Assembly (NCBI GenBank): GCA_963924555.1
Contig: OZ004587.1
Location: 2,852,001-2,916,000, forward strand
Direction of reading: 5' to 3'
DNA: 64,000 bases
Source: Crambe crambe
Taxonomy: Eukaryota > Porifera > Demospongiae > Poecilosclerida > Crambeidae
The translations under genes were made by a program, and so were the position numbers. Of this stretch, positions 1-13,460 are shown piece by piece. Under the pieces are notes generated by a model. It saw only the letters and a program-made list of their open reading frames with translations, searched no databases and had not been told where the DNA came from. Position 1 is the stretch's first letter, and every line of letters begins with the position of its first letter.

Positions 1-87
1 CCGCTTGTTCATCCTTCAGATGCCAGATATGTGACAAAATCAGTTATAAACCTACGGGAATCGTTAATGGAAGAACCTTGCACATGA
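1..87 (+). CDS. 3' end of a Pmp-like beta-helix membrane protein gene (copy 1, partial)
   Basis: The window opens inside the last codons of a gene whose end matches the C-terminus of the complete gene at 5294-8845 nearly base for base. The shared tail runs HPSDARYVTKSV, then RESLMEEPCT, then a TGA stop at 85-87. Only the cytoplasmic tail is in view. It is therefore the first visible member of a tandem array whose next members start at 5294 and 13461. The rest of the gene lies to the left of the window. Confidence 0.85.
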   Translation, partial: PLVHPSDARYVTKSVINLRESLMEEPCT

Positions 88-1158
88 CTTTTAACCAACC
101 ATGTAAATATGTAGCTGTTAACTCTGTGTGGTTTCAGGTTCCCTAAAATTTAATATTCTATTTGTGTGATTTTTATTTTAAGAAGGGGCATTTAAATTAT
201 AGAACAAACCATCCAATTAAGGTGAATGCCATTTTTTTAACCAATGAATCAGCAAAATTTCCTCAAACACCAGCATACCAATGCTCAGGTGTTCACCATG
301 CAAGAATGTACATGTGATCCACATGCACAGCCTTGTACTGAGGAAGTAAAGATCTTAGTCTAAAAAGTGCCCATGGTATTACTTGAATAGCTATTAACTT
401 GGATGCAAAATTGTGAAATGTGACAAATTTGTGGGGGGTGGAGTTATCTGAGGCAAGTTTACAATTTTCAGCTTGCTTGAAGACATTCGGCTCAATCATG
501 CTGACATAGCTAGCTAAGATAAGATGCGGTCTTTTGGATGAAGTACCTTATAGATCTATCCTCTAAGCAAAAATGAAGAGGCAGCTCTACTTGGCACCAA
601 GCTGAAAGTTGATGCATGGCATTCATTAGGCAACCTGTAGTAGGGAAGCAAATAGATCTTCCAACCTTAAGGTTAGAGAATGATGAGGTACATGCAGGAG
701 TGTATCCTTAGATTGAATTATAGAGAAGAAAAACATGACAACATGTTTATTCATCTAGTTACAGGGAGCTAGCTACACCCACTCTAACAAGTAACAGAGC
801 AGGCAAGGTCTTCATTAATTTGATGCAGACATTTCATGTAACATGCCATTTTAAATGGCTGCAGCTATAGCTAGTCTGATTTTGTTATCTCTAGCTTTGA
901 GCTCACATCATATTGCTGCATAGTGAACTAGCTAGATATCCTGAAAATGACTATATGAGCTTAGTATCATCGCTAATTATTGCTTGAAAGATTGTATACA
1001 GCTATGTAAGATAGCATTCCATGCAAGTTTTGGTACAGCTAATTGTAGTTATGGCTTCAACTCTTCTCCCCAATTGCAAACAGCTTGGAGTTTCAGAAAT
1101 CATAATTATTGATGATGTGTAATAATGTTTTAATATTCAAGAAGTTCTGACTAGAATA

Positions 1159-1720
1159 GGGTAGGTGTGGGTATTATGAGTCAGTCCCTATTATGGGTTC
1201 ACCACTTGATAAGAATCTACAAGAGTTGATACTTTAGATATGAAAACTTAATCATTTTTTTGGTCTTTTGATCAAATAAAATCATCCAGAAAATGCCTTA
1301 TTCATGCATAAACATAATCTTAAATGAGAAGTTTAAAAATGGGTACAATCGTAACCAATCTGAATAAAAAAAGCACAGGGAAGCAATGATGCCACAAGAT
1401 GGAGTAAAAAATGAATTTTAAAGTAATCTAAGGTTATTATTTTTATTTTGTAGAAATCTTAGCTACATTATCAATTTTTAGAGACAAAAATCAAGCCAGC
1501 GACTCATAATTCATACCTATGACTCATAATACCTTCCTGAGTATGTTATGTAAGATCATAACTCCTATCTACAAGATGCAATATTTTTATTACTTTCTCC
1601 ACACATTAGTTCTACATAACCTATTTTATATCTGGAGCAATTTTCAGGATTCTAAGATAGTCCATTTTTCCAAGAAAAGAGCAACAATACTTAGCTGACT
1701 CATAATACCCACACCTACCC
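1159..1720. mobile_element. Tc1/mariner-type MITE with TA target duplication
   Basis: The 562-bp element has terminal inverted repeats of about 25 bp that begin GGGTAGGTGTGGGTATTATG. It is flanked by TA at 1157-1158 and 1721-1722. Spacer 2 has the uninterrupted site near 9862 (agaa-ta-tgtag), an empty site that fixes both ends and the TA duplication. It has no coding capacity. Assignment to Tc1/mariner rests on the TA duplication and short inverted repeats. Confidence 0.85.
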
Positions 1721-2393
1721 TATGTAGCTATAGCTAAGGGTTTTGCAAATCATTCAAGATCAAGAGTATTTATACAATCGGAGACATCTCATAATAGGAT
1801 GCAAAATCACCAGAGGGGGTCTTACCCTGAAACAGATCAGTTCACATAATTACTTTGTTAGCTAAGAAAGGCAAGAAGAATAAAAAACATAGCTAGAGGG
1901 GTTTATTAAAGCATTTGGTCAGGGTGAGGGTTGGAATCCAACCCCCTAGCTGGTCATTGGTATCAGTATCTGCATGAGATATCTGGCATATATACTGGAA
2001 GGAATTAGAAAAGTCCACAATCTCTACAGAAATGGATCTTACTTTAGCTATTACACCCCAGACAACTACTTAGCCCCTCGTTGCATTTAATGTGGAGGAT
2101 AGAGATGGCTGTACATTATAGTATAGCAATCTATACACCTTGTTAATTGCATTAATACCTACTCTTGGGTTAGACTACAATATCCAGTCATTAACCTATG
2201 GGAATCATTGATGAAAGAACTTTGCATGTGATTTTTAACTTTAACTGTGTAGCTGTTATTGTGTGTGGTCTCAGGTTCCTAGATATGGTATTTATTTTGA
2301 AAGGTAGTAAAATTTTCTAAAACAGACATATTATAATTATAGTGACCCCAACCAATTGCCATGACCATGACTAACCACCTCACATCTCTTGTC

Positions 2394-2699
<306 letters not shown>

Positions 2700-4254
2700 G
2701 CAGCTATGTTCATGAGAGAGAGAGTCTTGTATTCAACAAATCAGCTAAGTCATCTTCACATCTCATAATCTGGTCATATTCAGAACACAAGCAATTTATC
2801 CTTGCCCAGAAGAATGGCATGGGTGTGGTCAATGTTCTACACTAATAATTCCACTTCCATGGCTATTGCTTGCTTCACATTTTTGGCCTATAATGATTGT
2901 GCTCTGTACAAGAGGGGAAACGTCAGCCTCATAACCAAGCTTAAATTTTTTGCTGGTATTAGAGGAAATTTTGGAACCACTTTGTAGCTAAAGAAAAAAT
3001 GCACCTGAAATCAGAATTGGATAGTTATTTTTATAATTCAAGCACAAAATATGCGCTTATTCAACACTTATTGCTAGCATATTTCATACTTAAATGTTTT
3101 CTTGAAGCCATAATGCTGAATGCATAAAGAACACTCTCTTGGTGGCTTGAATGCATATTTTCTTGCTTGGCTATCAGCCTGTCAGATTACACATGTGTTT
3201 TAATGATCGATTGATCCTTACCAAATTGGGTCCCAGGCTAGTGCCACAGGCATGGTTAGCTTAATGTCAGCTGACTGCATGATAGTCTTTCAGTCTAGCT
3301 ACCTTTTACCTCTTTCATTGTCAAAGGTAAGGGTCAGGCTATGCTATAGTTCTGTGATTGAAGTCCTTTATAGCTACAGTACACAGTATCAACTCTTACT
3401 ATAATTTTAGTCGATTTTCTATTGGAGACTGGGTGGTCTAACATAGCTAGACCTTAATACTCTCATTCTTGAGTGGAATGTGATATGTGATCAATAAGGT
3501 GTGTACACAGCCCGGCATTAAATGCAACAAGGGGCTATGTGATGTCCAGGGTTTCTTTTTCTGGTGAGTTTTAGCTATTCATCTACGTAGCTACCTGAAA
3601 GGACTGTGATGTACATAGCTTTGCAATTTCCTATTAGCTACATATTAAAGCAACATGGTGAGAACTTGTGATCATAAAATTATTGTGTATTCTAATTGTG
3701 TGCATGAATGAGACAAAGATGAAGTCTAGTGTAGCTGCACCCACTCTGACAGCCAAGAAACCATCATTTAAATGATAAGTTTGTTATCATTATAGCCTCG
3801 TATCCAGGCCTTGGTACGAGGCTCTAGTTATCATTGCTGATAATTGCCTGAAAGATTGTATAAGATAACATTTCATATAATTTAAAATGAAAGTTTATAG
3901 ATAGAGTTACGTAACTGTAGTTGTGATTTCAATATTGCAACTCTTCTCCCTGATAATCGCAAACAATTTGGAGTTTCTGAATATAATGTTATTTCAAAAA
4001 AGTTCTAAATAGCTATATATATAGCTAGCAAAGGGTTTTGCAAATCATACAAGAGAATTAACAATAAGTATGCATCTCTGAATGATGCAAAATCACAAAG
4101 ACTATACAGCAGGAAGATATATACATGTCAAACTAGCTAGTTACAACTGCTTCTATGATTTGTTTTTCCCCATAGCTATAGATGCTTACTCATGCACTTT
4201 AAATAGTCCAAACTACAAGTTCAGTGTACTTATCCTGTTAGCTATAGGGTCACA

Positions 4255-4594
4255 CATAGGCGGAGGAAAAGGGGGGGCCGGGGGGGCCATGACCCCCCAC
4301 TTTTTTACTCTAATATAATCCCCCCCCCCCCCCCCCCCCCCCCCCACTGGCCATGTGAGGTAAACCAGCCAGTCAGCATTACATACATTACTCTATTACT
4401 AAAGAATTTATCTAAGTTAACGATAGGAGGAAGAATTTTTTTGGTGACTTTTAGCTGTAATAGCTGTATATGCACTTTGTTTTTGTTTTTTGTTTTTTTC
4501 TTTCCATAATGATAATTGTGTTAAAGTACAACACATAGCTAGACTATATTGGCCCCCCCCCCCCCTCACTTTTATTTTGCTTCCTCCGCCTATG
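4255..4594. mobile_element. MITE with 5-bp target duplication (hAT-like), C-tract inside
   Basis: The 340-bp element has terminal inverted repeats CATAGGCGGAGGAA, flanked by the direct duplication tcaca (4250-4254 and 4595-4599). Just inside the ends are a G-run and C-runs, the longest being C26 at 4320-4345. The same element sits at the same site in spacer 2 (12411-12762), so it inserted before the array duplicated. The 5-bp duplication matches the autonomous hAT-type element at 37002-39669. Confidence 0.85.
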
Positions 4595-5065
4595 TCACAA
4601 TAAACAATAATTATACAAGACCACTTTGGATATGGTTCTACACAAAGTGTATGGAATTAAGTTTTAGCCTTTCAATACCAGGATTATAATTAGGGGGTTG
4701 ATCCAGAGATTTAAGAGGAGAGGTGGAGGGCAAAAAATCACTAAGACCATAACAACCATGCAGAGCCATGTCCATTAGCGTCATGTTCACTTAGATGTAT
4801 GCTATTTATTGAACTGTAAACATAGACCATAACATGATAAAAGCTGGTGGATAAAGGAACCTTGAAATTTTGGGGACCCTTGAGCTAGCTGCACACCAAA
4901 AGCAATAGAGGCTGAAGAGTAACCGATAGCTGCTTGAAGTACATGTGAGTGCATGATTATATGTGTACAGGATATTGCATGGAAAACAGTGCCATGCAGT
5001 GTCCTAGAAAGAGATACAGTAAGCTGGCATGCAGTGCTTTTGAGGATGAATTGCAGAATTAAGAG

Positions 5066-5073
5066 TATATATA
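5066..5073 (+). promoter_or_regulatory. Possible TATA box of Pmp-like gene copy 2
   Basis: TATATATA lies about 220 bp before the ATG at 5294 and is conserved before copy 3 (13233-13240). The long distance implies a 5' UTR of about 190 bp. The assignment rests only on motif and conservation. Confidence 0.35.
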
Positions 5074-5293
5074 CAGAGCAAGAAGAAAGCTACCAGCCCC
5101 ACAGCTACAATGCCCCACCACAGTTCCCAAAATCAAATTCCCAAATGAAATCAGGTTATATTACCATTACTCTAAGGAATTAACTGAAAAGGTGTAATTT
5201 TCAAAACTTGACTTTTGAGAAAAAAATTAATATCTATGAAATCTGTTGCTCCTTGGTAAGAGCTAGGTTGGAGTCATCAAGAAATAAGCTATT

Positions 5294-8200
5294 ATGTTCG
5301 CTTTAAAATGTACGACATTCCTGGCACTACTGCTGAATGCTTCTTTTGGAGATATTTATTATGTGAAGCCAGACAACTTATCTGCAAGCTGTAACAGTCT
5401 ACCATGTCTGACTCTAAACCAGTATGCTGCAGAGCAAAGCCAATACTTCACTACTGGATCTACTTTTCTATTCTTAGATGGAGTGCATAGTACTCACACT
5501 ACTATCCTCCTTAGAAATGTGTCTAGTATTATTCTCAGAGGAAGAAGCACTGATTCTACACTGTGCAAGATTAATATGGCCATTCAGTGTGAAGATGTTT
5601 CAAATTTAACACTTCAAGGTATGACATTAGCATTTACTGGTGGAACACAGAAAAACTCATCAGCTCTGAGTGTCATTAAAGGCAATAAAATTTTGTTTCT
5701 TGATGTGAAGTTTCAAAATGATCAAGCTAAATGCTCAATGAGAGCAGTATATTTGAATCACTCCAATGTCACTGTTGAAAAGTGCAACTTTATTGGAAAC
5801 ACTGCATACGATGGTGGAGCTATGCTTATAACAGATAATAGTAACATCACTTTAAATGGAAATCTCTTCATTGGAAATAGTGCAAAGGACAGAGGAGGTG
5901 CCATTTATGCATCTCGATCGGAATTGTTCAGTAAAAATAACAAATTTAGTGATAATTTTGCAGTAATAGCTGGTGGGATTTACTTTGAACAGTGCAAATG
6001 TACTGCATTGTCAGCAAACTTCATCAACAACTTGGCTTCACATACTGGTGGAGCTGTAGTTACTAAATTGACTAGAGTAACATACCATGACATCACTGTT
6101 ACAGGCAATTCAGGAACTGCCATATTCATTTATAGAAGCAACGTTAGCTTTATTGGAAATACGACAATGAGTAAAAATAATGGATCTGTTGGTGGAGCAA
6201 TAACAGCAGAAGCATCATCAATCTCCTTTAATGGTCACACACTCTTTGAAGGAAACTATGCTGAAGTAGAAGGTGGAGCTGTTGCTGGATTAGTAAGAGT
6301 AGCTTTCATATTCTCTGGAGTCACCATCTTTGTTAATAACAATGCCACGACAGAAGGTGGTGGAGCTATTCTAGGAACAGTGGATACAGAATTACTGTTG
6401 AATGGATCTGTCTTCTTTAAGAATAACAACTGCACTTCTTGTTATGGTGGAGCAATTTCTTTAACAGGAAGAAGCCGCATCACCATTTGTGAAATCACCA
6501 CCTTCAAGTCCAACTGGGGAGAAATGGGAGGAGCCATGTATTTGAGAGATTCAAATGTAATCTTGAAGCAAAATTCATCAATTATTACGTTACATAACAG
6601 TGCTAAATATTATGGAGGTGCTATATTCCATATGGACAACATTAATTACTTTCAGTGCAACTTTGCAATAAATATGGAATACCAAAAGAGTGATGTTCTC
6701 ATTCTGCTTCCTGACTGTTTCCTTGAATTAGAGAATTTTAAATTCAGTCAGAGCATTAAAACCACTCTTTATGAAATATATTCATACAATGATTCAGCTG
6801 GCATTGATGGACAGTTCATCTATGGAGGTCTGATGGACAAGTGTCATGTTATTGATACTAATGAAAGTGTTGTTGAGTATGACTTACTTTACAATATAGT
6901 TATGAACTATCGCATCCTCCATATTGAACCAAATGGGACCAATGGAACTAATACAATATCATCTGAAGCTTATACATTATGTTTTTGTGATAATGATCTT
7001 CAATATGACTGTTTAGAAAATAAAAGTGTTACAGTATCCACCATCAGAGGCAGCAGATTTAATGTGTCTGTTCTGGCATTATCACAAGGAAACACTATCA
7101 CTGCACCAGTGTTAATAGCTGAAGTGGGAAAAACAGCAAGACTAGGACTGAACCAGAAGACAAAAAATCTCATACCAAACTGTACCACTTTATCCTATAA
7201 CATGTATTCTACGGAAGAAAAGGAGGTGATGAAACTTTATCCAGATAAATCTTGTCGAGATACAGGACTGGCTGTAGCCAATATTGAAGTAATCTTTCTA
7301 CCTTGTCCAGATGGCTTCAATAAATCACTTGATCAATGTGTTTGTGAAGAACGACTACGAAAGTATAATGCAAAATGTACTGTATATGATGAACAAAATT
7401 ACATCACAAGGAATAGTGGCTCCAATTTCTGGGTGGGTGCGATATACTTCAGTAATGGCAGTTACCAAGGCTTGATTTTATGTGGGTCGATATGTCCTAT
7501 CGACTACTGCAAGACTGCTGATATTAACATCACCTTGAGACAACCAGATGTTCAGTGTGACTTCAATCACAGTGGAAAGCTTTGTGGAGCTTGTGCTACC
7601 AATCACAGCCTTATGCTTGGTAATCGTAATTCTAGGTGTCAAAAGTGTTCTAACAACTACATACTTCTTCTGATTGCTTTTGCTGCTGCTGGAATTATTC
7701 TAGTTGCCTTCCTCTCCATCCTCAGACTGACAGTGGCCCCTGGAATGATAAACAGCATTATACTCTATGCTAACATTGTGCAGGCCAATAAAACCATCTT
7801 TTTTCCCAACTTAAGTGTCAATATCTTAACAGTGTTCATAGCATGGATGAATCTAGACCTTGGCATACCAACCTGTTTCTATCATGGAATGGACGCATAT
7901 GCACATACTTGGCTCCAATTTGTCTTTCCCATCTACATCTGGATCTTGCTAAGCTTGATAATAATCACAAGTAGGCATTCCACCTTTATAACTAAATTAA
8001 TAGGGTCCAACCCTATAGCTGTCCTGGCTACTCTCTTACTCATGTCCTATACTAAAATATTGAAAACTCTCATTGAAATTTACTCTTCAGTACAATTGGA
8101 ATACCCGGACAATAAGAAAGTCAGTGCATGGCTTAAGGATGCCAATATGCATTACTTGAAGTCACAGCACCTGATACTAGCAGTAGTTGGCTCCATATTC

Positions 8201-8845
8201 ATTGCTTTCTTCTTTCTTCCTTACACCATCTTTCTTCTTTTGGGTTACAAGCTCTATTATTTCTCTGAGAATAGATGCCTCCACTGGTTCATGATTAGGA
8301 TGAAGCCGCTACTAGACTCCTACTATGCTCCCTATGAGAAACACACACGTTACTGGACTGGTCTCCTTCTGTTGGTTCGCTGTGCTCTCTACATCATTTT
8401 CTCATTTGATTCAATTGGAGGAACTGACAATAGCCTTCTAGCCATCATCACAACATTTACTGCTATTTTAACCATCGCTTGGTTCTCTGTCAAAATCTAT
8501 AAGACTTTTTATGTGAATGCTATAGAAGCTTTGGTCTACTTGAACCTGATTATTCTCTCAGCTGCAACATCCATCAAAGTCAACTCTTTAGGACTGGTTT
8601 ATTCACTTATTGGAATGGTGTTTGCCATCATGGTAGGGATCATCTATTATCATTTTCACCTCCTGTACATCACCAAGTCAACGTTGTGGCTTAAATTCAC
8701 TTCAAAATTAACCAATATCAGAAAGAGATTGAGAAATGTGACTGATGCTGAAAGAGCTCCACTTGTTCATCCTTCAGATGCCAGATATGTGACAAAATCA
8801 GTTATAACCCTACGGGAATCGTTAATGGAAGAACCTTGCACATGA
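5294..8845 (+). CDS. Pmp-like beta-helix ectodomain, multi-pass membrane protein (copy 2)
   Basis: A single open frame of 1,183 residues without introns. Residues 1-19 are a signal peptide. Residues about 20-480 form a right-handed beta-helix region with about ten GGA/GGI turns (GGAMLI, GGAIYA, GGAVVT, GGAITA, GGAILG, GGAISL, GGAMYL, GGAIFH), the pattern of chlamydial Pmp repeats, and many N-glycosylation sites. A Cys-rich juxtamembrane part follows (about 560-785, with LCGACATNHS). About nine hydrophobic segments span 787-1126, reminiscent of the TRP-like membrane region of fungal and animal multi-pass proteins. The tail is short and basic, ending EEPCT. It is probably a cell-surface receptor or transporter-like protein; ligand and function are unknown. 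The start is supported by the signal peptide and by copy 3. Confidence 0.9.
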   Translation: MFALKCTTFLALLLNASFGDIYYVKPDNLSASCNSLPCLTLNQYAAEQSQYFTTGSTFLFLDGVHSTHTTILLRNVSSIILRGRSTDSTLCKINMAIQCEDVSNLTLQGMTLAFTGGTQKNSSALSVIKGNKILFLDVKFQNDQAKCSMRAVYLNHSNVTVEKCNFIGNTAYDGGAMLITDNSNITLNGNLFIGNSAKDRGGAIYASRSELFSKNNKFSDNFAVIAGGIYFEQCKCTALSANFINNLASHTGGAVVTKLTRVTYHDITVTGNSGTAIFIYRSNVSFIGNTTMSKNNGSVGGAITAEASSISFNGHTLFEGNYAEVEGGAVAGLVRVAFIFSGVTIFVNNNATTEGGGAILGTVDTELLLNGSVFFKNNNCTSCYGGAISLTGRSRITICEITTFKSNWGEMGGAMYLRDSNVILKQNSSIITLHNSAKYYGGAIFHMDNINYFQCNFAINMEYQKSDVLILLPDCFLELENFKFSQSIKTTLYEIYSYNDSAGIDGQFIYGGLMDKCHVIDTNESVVEYDLLYNIVMNYRILHIEPNGTNGTNTISSEAYTLCFCDNDLQYDCLENKSVTVSTIRGSRFNVSVLALSQGNTITAPVLIAEVGKTARLGLNQKTKNLIPNCTTLSYNMYSTEEKEVMKLYPDKSCRDTGLAVANIEVIFLPCPDGFNKSLDQCVCEERLRKYNAKCTVYDEQNYITRNSGSNFWVGAIYFSNGSYQGLILCGSICPIDYCKTADINITLRQPDVQCDFNHSGKLCGACATNHSLMLGNRNSRCQKCSNNYILLLIAFAAAGIILVAFLSILRLTVAPGMINSIILYANIVQANKTIFFPNLSVNILTVFIAWMNLDLGIPTCFYHGMDAYAHTWLQFVFPIYIWILLSLIIITSRHSTFITKLIGSNPIAVLATLLLMSYTKILKTLIEIYSSVQLEYPDNKKVSAWLKDANMHYLKSQHLILAVVGSIFIAFFFLPYTIFLLLGYKLYYFSENRCLHWFMIRMKPLLDSYYAPYEKHTRYWTGLLLLVRCALYIIFSFDSIGGTDNSLLAIITTFTAILTIAWFSVKIYKTFYVNAIEALVYLNLIILSAATSIKVNSLGLVYSLIGMVFAIMVGIIYYHFHLLYITKSTLWLKFTSKLTNIRKRLRNVTDAERAPLVHPSDARYVTKSVITLRESLMEEPCT

Positions 8846-10625
8846 CTTTTAACCAACCATGTAGCTATGTAGCTGTTAACTCCACGTTGTTTCAGGTTCC
8901 CTAAAATTCTATTTGTGTGATTCTTATTTTAAGATTATTTTTAAATTATAGAACAACCAAGAAATCTAAGTAATGGTTCCAAAATTTCCTCTAACACCAG
9001 CAAACCAATGCTCCAGGTGTTAACCATGCAAGAAATGTACAGATTGATCATGTGATTCACATGCACAAATGTAGAGGAGCCTTGTACTGTAGAAGTAAAG
9101 AAAGAAGTGCCCATTGTTGTAATTGAATAGCTATTAACTTGGATGTAATTATGAAAATGTGAAGACAGTTTGCAGGGGTAGAGTTGTCTGAGGCAAGTTT
9201 ACAGTTTTAAGCTTGCTTGAAGACATTTGGCTCAATCCTGCTGACATAGTTGATAAGATGCCATGGATCATGGATGACCTCTAAGCAAAAATGAAGAGGC
9301 AGCTCTACACTTGGCACCAAGCTGAAAGTTGATGCATTAGGCAACCTGTAGTAGGGAAGCAAATAGATCTTCCAACCTTAAGGTTAGAGAATGATGAGGT
9401 ACATGCAGGAGTGTATCTTTAAATTGAATTATAGAGAAGAAAAAAATGACAACATATTTATTCATCTAGTTATACAGGGAGCTAGCTACACCCCGGTCCC
9501 ACTCTAACAAGTAACAGAGCAGGCAACGTCTTCATTAATATTTGATGCAGACATTTCATGTAACATGCCATTTTAAATGGCAGCTATAGCTAGTCTGATT
9601 TTTTTATCTCTAGCTTTGAGCTCACATCATATTGCTGCATAGTGAACTAGCTAGATATCCTGAAAATGACTATTATGAGCTTAGTATCATCGCTAATTAT
9701 TGCTTGAAAGATTATATACAGCTAAGATAGCATTTCATGCAAGTTTTGGTACAGCTAATTGTAGTTATTGCTTCAACTCTTCTCCCCAATTGCAAACAGT
9801 TTGGAGTTTCAGAGATATAATTATGGATGATGTGCAATAACGTTTTAATATTCAAGAAGTTCTGACTAGAATATGTAGCTATAGCTAAGGGTTTTGCAAA
9901 TCATTCAAGATCAAGAGTATTTACAATCGGAGACATCTCATACAGGATGCAAAATCACCAGAGGGGACTCAGCAGGGAGGCTGGTCTTAATTGAGAGGAC
10001 CCTGAAACTGATCAGTTCATATATTTTGTTAGCTAAGAAAGCAAGAAGAATAAAATAAAAAACATAGCTAGAGTGGTTTATTACTGCATTTGGTCAGGGT
10101 GAGGGTTGGAATCCAACCCCCTAGCTGGTCATTGGTATCAGTATCTGCATGAGGTATCTGGCGTACTGGAAGGAATTAGAAAAGTCCACAAACTCTCCAG
10201 AAATGGATCTTGCTAGCTATAGCTATTACAACCTAGACAACTACTTAGCCCCTCGTTGCATTTAATGTGGAGGATAGAGATGGCTGTACATTATAGTATA
10301 GCAATCTATACACCTTGTTAATTGCATTAATACCTACTCTTGGGTTAGACTACAATATCTCTCAACCAGTAATGTTGTCTGATCTAAATTCTGACAACTC
10401 GTTCCTCCAGATATCAGTCATTAACCTATGGGAGTCATTGATGAAAGAACTTTGCATGTGATTTTAACTTTAACTGTGTAGCTGTTACTCTGTGTGGTCT
10501 CAGGTTCCTAGATATGGTTTTATTTTGAAAGGTAGTAGGTATTATAAAATTTTCTACCACAGACATATTATAATTATAGTGAGCCCAACCAATTCCCATG
10601 ACCAACCACCTCACATCTCTTGTCG

Positions 10626-10838
<213 letters not shown>

Positions 10839-12410
10839 ACATAGCTGCTGTAAAGAGTCTTGTATTCAACAAATGAGCTAAGTCATCTTCACATCTCATA
10901 ATCTGGTCATATTCAGAACACAAGCAATTTATCCTTGCCCAGAAGAATGGTATGGGTGTGGTCAATGTTCTACACTAGTAATTCCTATTGCTTGCTTCAT
11001 ATTTTTGGCCTATAATGATTGTGCTCTGTACAAGAGGGGAAGCATCAGCCTCATAACCATGTAGTCATTAGCTGAAATTTTTTGCTGGTATATTAGAGGA
11101 AATTTTGGAACCACTTTGTTTGTAGCTAAAGAAAAAAATGCACCTGAAATCAGAATTGGATAGTTATTTTTATAATTCAAGTGCAAAATATGTGCTTATT
11201 CGACATTTATTGCTAGCATATTTCATACTTAAATGTTTTCTTGAAGCCATAATGCTGAATGCATAAAGAACACTCTCTTGGTAGCTTGAATGCATATTTT
11301 CTTGCTGGGCTATCAGCCTGTCAGATATTAGATTACACATGTGTTTTAATGATCGATTGATCCTTACCAAATTGGGTGCCAGGCTAGTGCCACAGGCTTT
11401 ATTACAGCAGGGCAGTGAACTCTATGAGCTCTAGTTACTGCATAGTTAGCTTAATGTTGGCTGACTGCATGATAGTCTTTCAGTCTAGCTACCTTTTACC
11501 TCTTTCATTGTCAAAGGTAAGGGTCGGGCTATGCTATAGTTCTGTGATTGAAGTCCTTTATATCTACAGTACACAGTATCAACTCTTACTATAATTTTGG
11601 TCAATTTTCTATTGGAGACTGGGTGGTCTAACATAGCTAGACCTTAATACTCTCATTCTTGAGTGGAATGTGATATGTGATCAATAAGGTGTGTACACAG
11701 CCCGGCATTAAATGCAACAAGGGGCTATGTGATGTCCAGGGTTTCTTTTTCTGGTGAGTTTTACCTATTCATCTACGTAGCTACCTGAAAGGACTGTAAT
11801 GTACATAGCTTTGCAATTTCCTATTAGCTACATATTAAAGCAACATGGTGAGAATTTGTGATCATAAAATTATTGTGTATTCTAATTGTGTGCATGAATG
11901 AGACAAAGATGAAGTCTAGTGTAGCTACACCCACTCTGACAGCCAAGAAACCATCATTTGAATGATAAGTTTGTTATCATTGTAGCCTCATATCCAGGCC
12001 TTGGTACGAGGCTCTAGTTATCATTGCTGATAATTGCCTGAAAGATTGTATAAGATAACATTTCATATAATTTAAAATTAGATAGAGCTAACTGTAGTTG
12101 TGATTTCAACATTACAACTCTTCTCCCTGATAATCACAAACAGTTTGGAGTTTCTGAATATAATGTTATTTCAAAGAAGTTCTAAATAGCTATATATATA
12201 GCTAGCAAAGGGTTTTGCAAATCATACAAGAGAATTAACAATAAGTAAGCATCTTGAATGATGCAAAATCACAAAGACTATACAGCAGGAAGATATATAC
12301 ATGTCAAACTAGTTACAACTGCTTCTATGATTTGTTTTTCCCCACTCATGCACTTTAAATAGTCCAAACTACAAGTTCAGTGTACTTATCCTATTAGCTA
12401 TAGGGTCACA

Positions 12411-12762
12411 CATAGGCGGAGGAAAAGGGGGGCCGGGGGGGCCATGGCCCCCCACTTTTTTACTCTAATATATAATGCCCCCCCCCCCCCCCCCCCCCAC
12501 TTTTTTGCTGGCCATGTGAGGTAAACCAGCCAGTCAGCATTACATACATTACTCTATTACTAAAGAATTTATCTAAGTTAACGATAGGAGGAAGAATTTT
12601 TTTGGTGACTTTTAGCTGTAATAGCTGTAATGTATATGCACTTTGTTGTTGTTTTTGGTTTTTTTCTTTCCATAATGATAATTGTGTTAAAGTACAACAC
12701 ATGCTAGACTATATTGGCCCCCCCCCCCCCCCCCCACTTTTATTTTGCTTCCTCCGCCTATG
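12411..12762. mobile_element. MITE with 5-bp target duplication, paralogue of 4255-4594
   Basis: The same CATAGGCGGAGGAA inverted repeats and the same tcaca duplication (12406-12410 and 12763-12767) as in spacer 1. The internal C-runs differ in length between the copies (12478-12498 is C21, against C26), so the homopolymers have drifted since duplication. Confidence 0.85.
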
Positions 12763-13232
12763 TCACAATAAACAATAATTATACAAGACCACTTTGGATA
12801 TGGTTCTACACAAAGTGTATGCAATTAAGTTTTAGCCTTTCAATACCAGCATTATAATTAGGGGGTTGATCCAGAGATTTAAGAGGAGAGGTGGAGGGCA
12901 AAAAATCACTAAGACCATAACAACCATGCAGAGCCATGTCCATTAGCGTCATGTTCACTTAGATGTATGCTATTTATTGAACTGTAAACATAGACCATAA
13001 CATGATAAAACTGGTGGATAAAGGAACCTTGAAATTTTGGGGACCCTTGAGCTAGCTGCACACCAAAAGCAATAGAGGCTGAAGAGTAACCGATAGCTGC
13101 TTGAAGTACATGTGAGTGCACGATTATATGTGTACAGGATATTGCATGGAAAACAGTGCCATGCAGTGTCCTAGAAAGAGATACAGTAGGCTGGCATGCA
13201 GTGCTTTTGAGGATGAATTGCAGAATTAAGAG

Positions 13233-13240
13233 TATATATA
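13233..13240 (+). promoter_or_regulatory. Possible TATA box of Pmp-like gene copy 3
   Basis: TATATATA at the same distance before the ATG at 13461 as in copy 2, within a nearly unchanged upstream block. Confidence 0.35.
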
Positions 13241-13460
13241 CAGAGCAAGAAGAAAGCTACCAGCCCCACAGCTACAATGCCCCACCACAGTTCCCAAAAT
13301 CAAATTCCCAAATGAAATCAGGTTATATTGCCATTACTCTAAGGAATTAACTGAAAAGGTGTAATTTTCAAAACTTGACTTTTGAGAAAAAAATTAATAT
13401 CTATGAAATCTGTTGCTCCTTGGTAAGAGCTAGGTTGGAGTCATCAAGAAATAAGCTATT

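Noticed and set aside
4953-5183. 76-residue frame conserved before two Pmp-like genes
   Set aside because: Conservation follows from the recent duplication of the whole spacer. There is no domain, no signal peptide and the start differs between copies.
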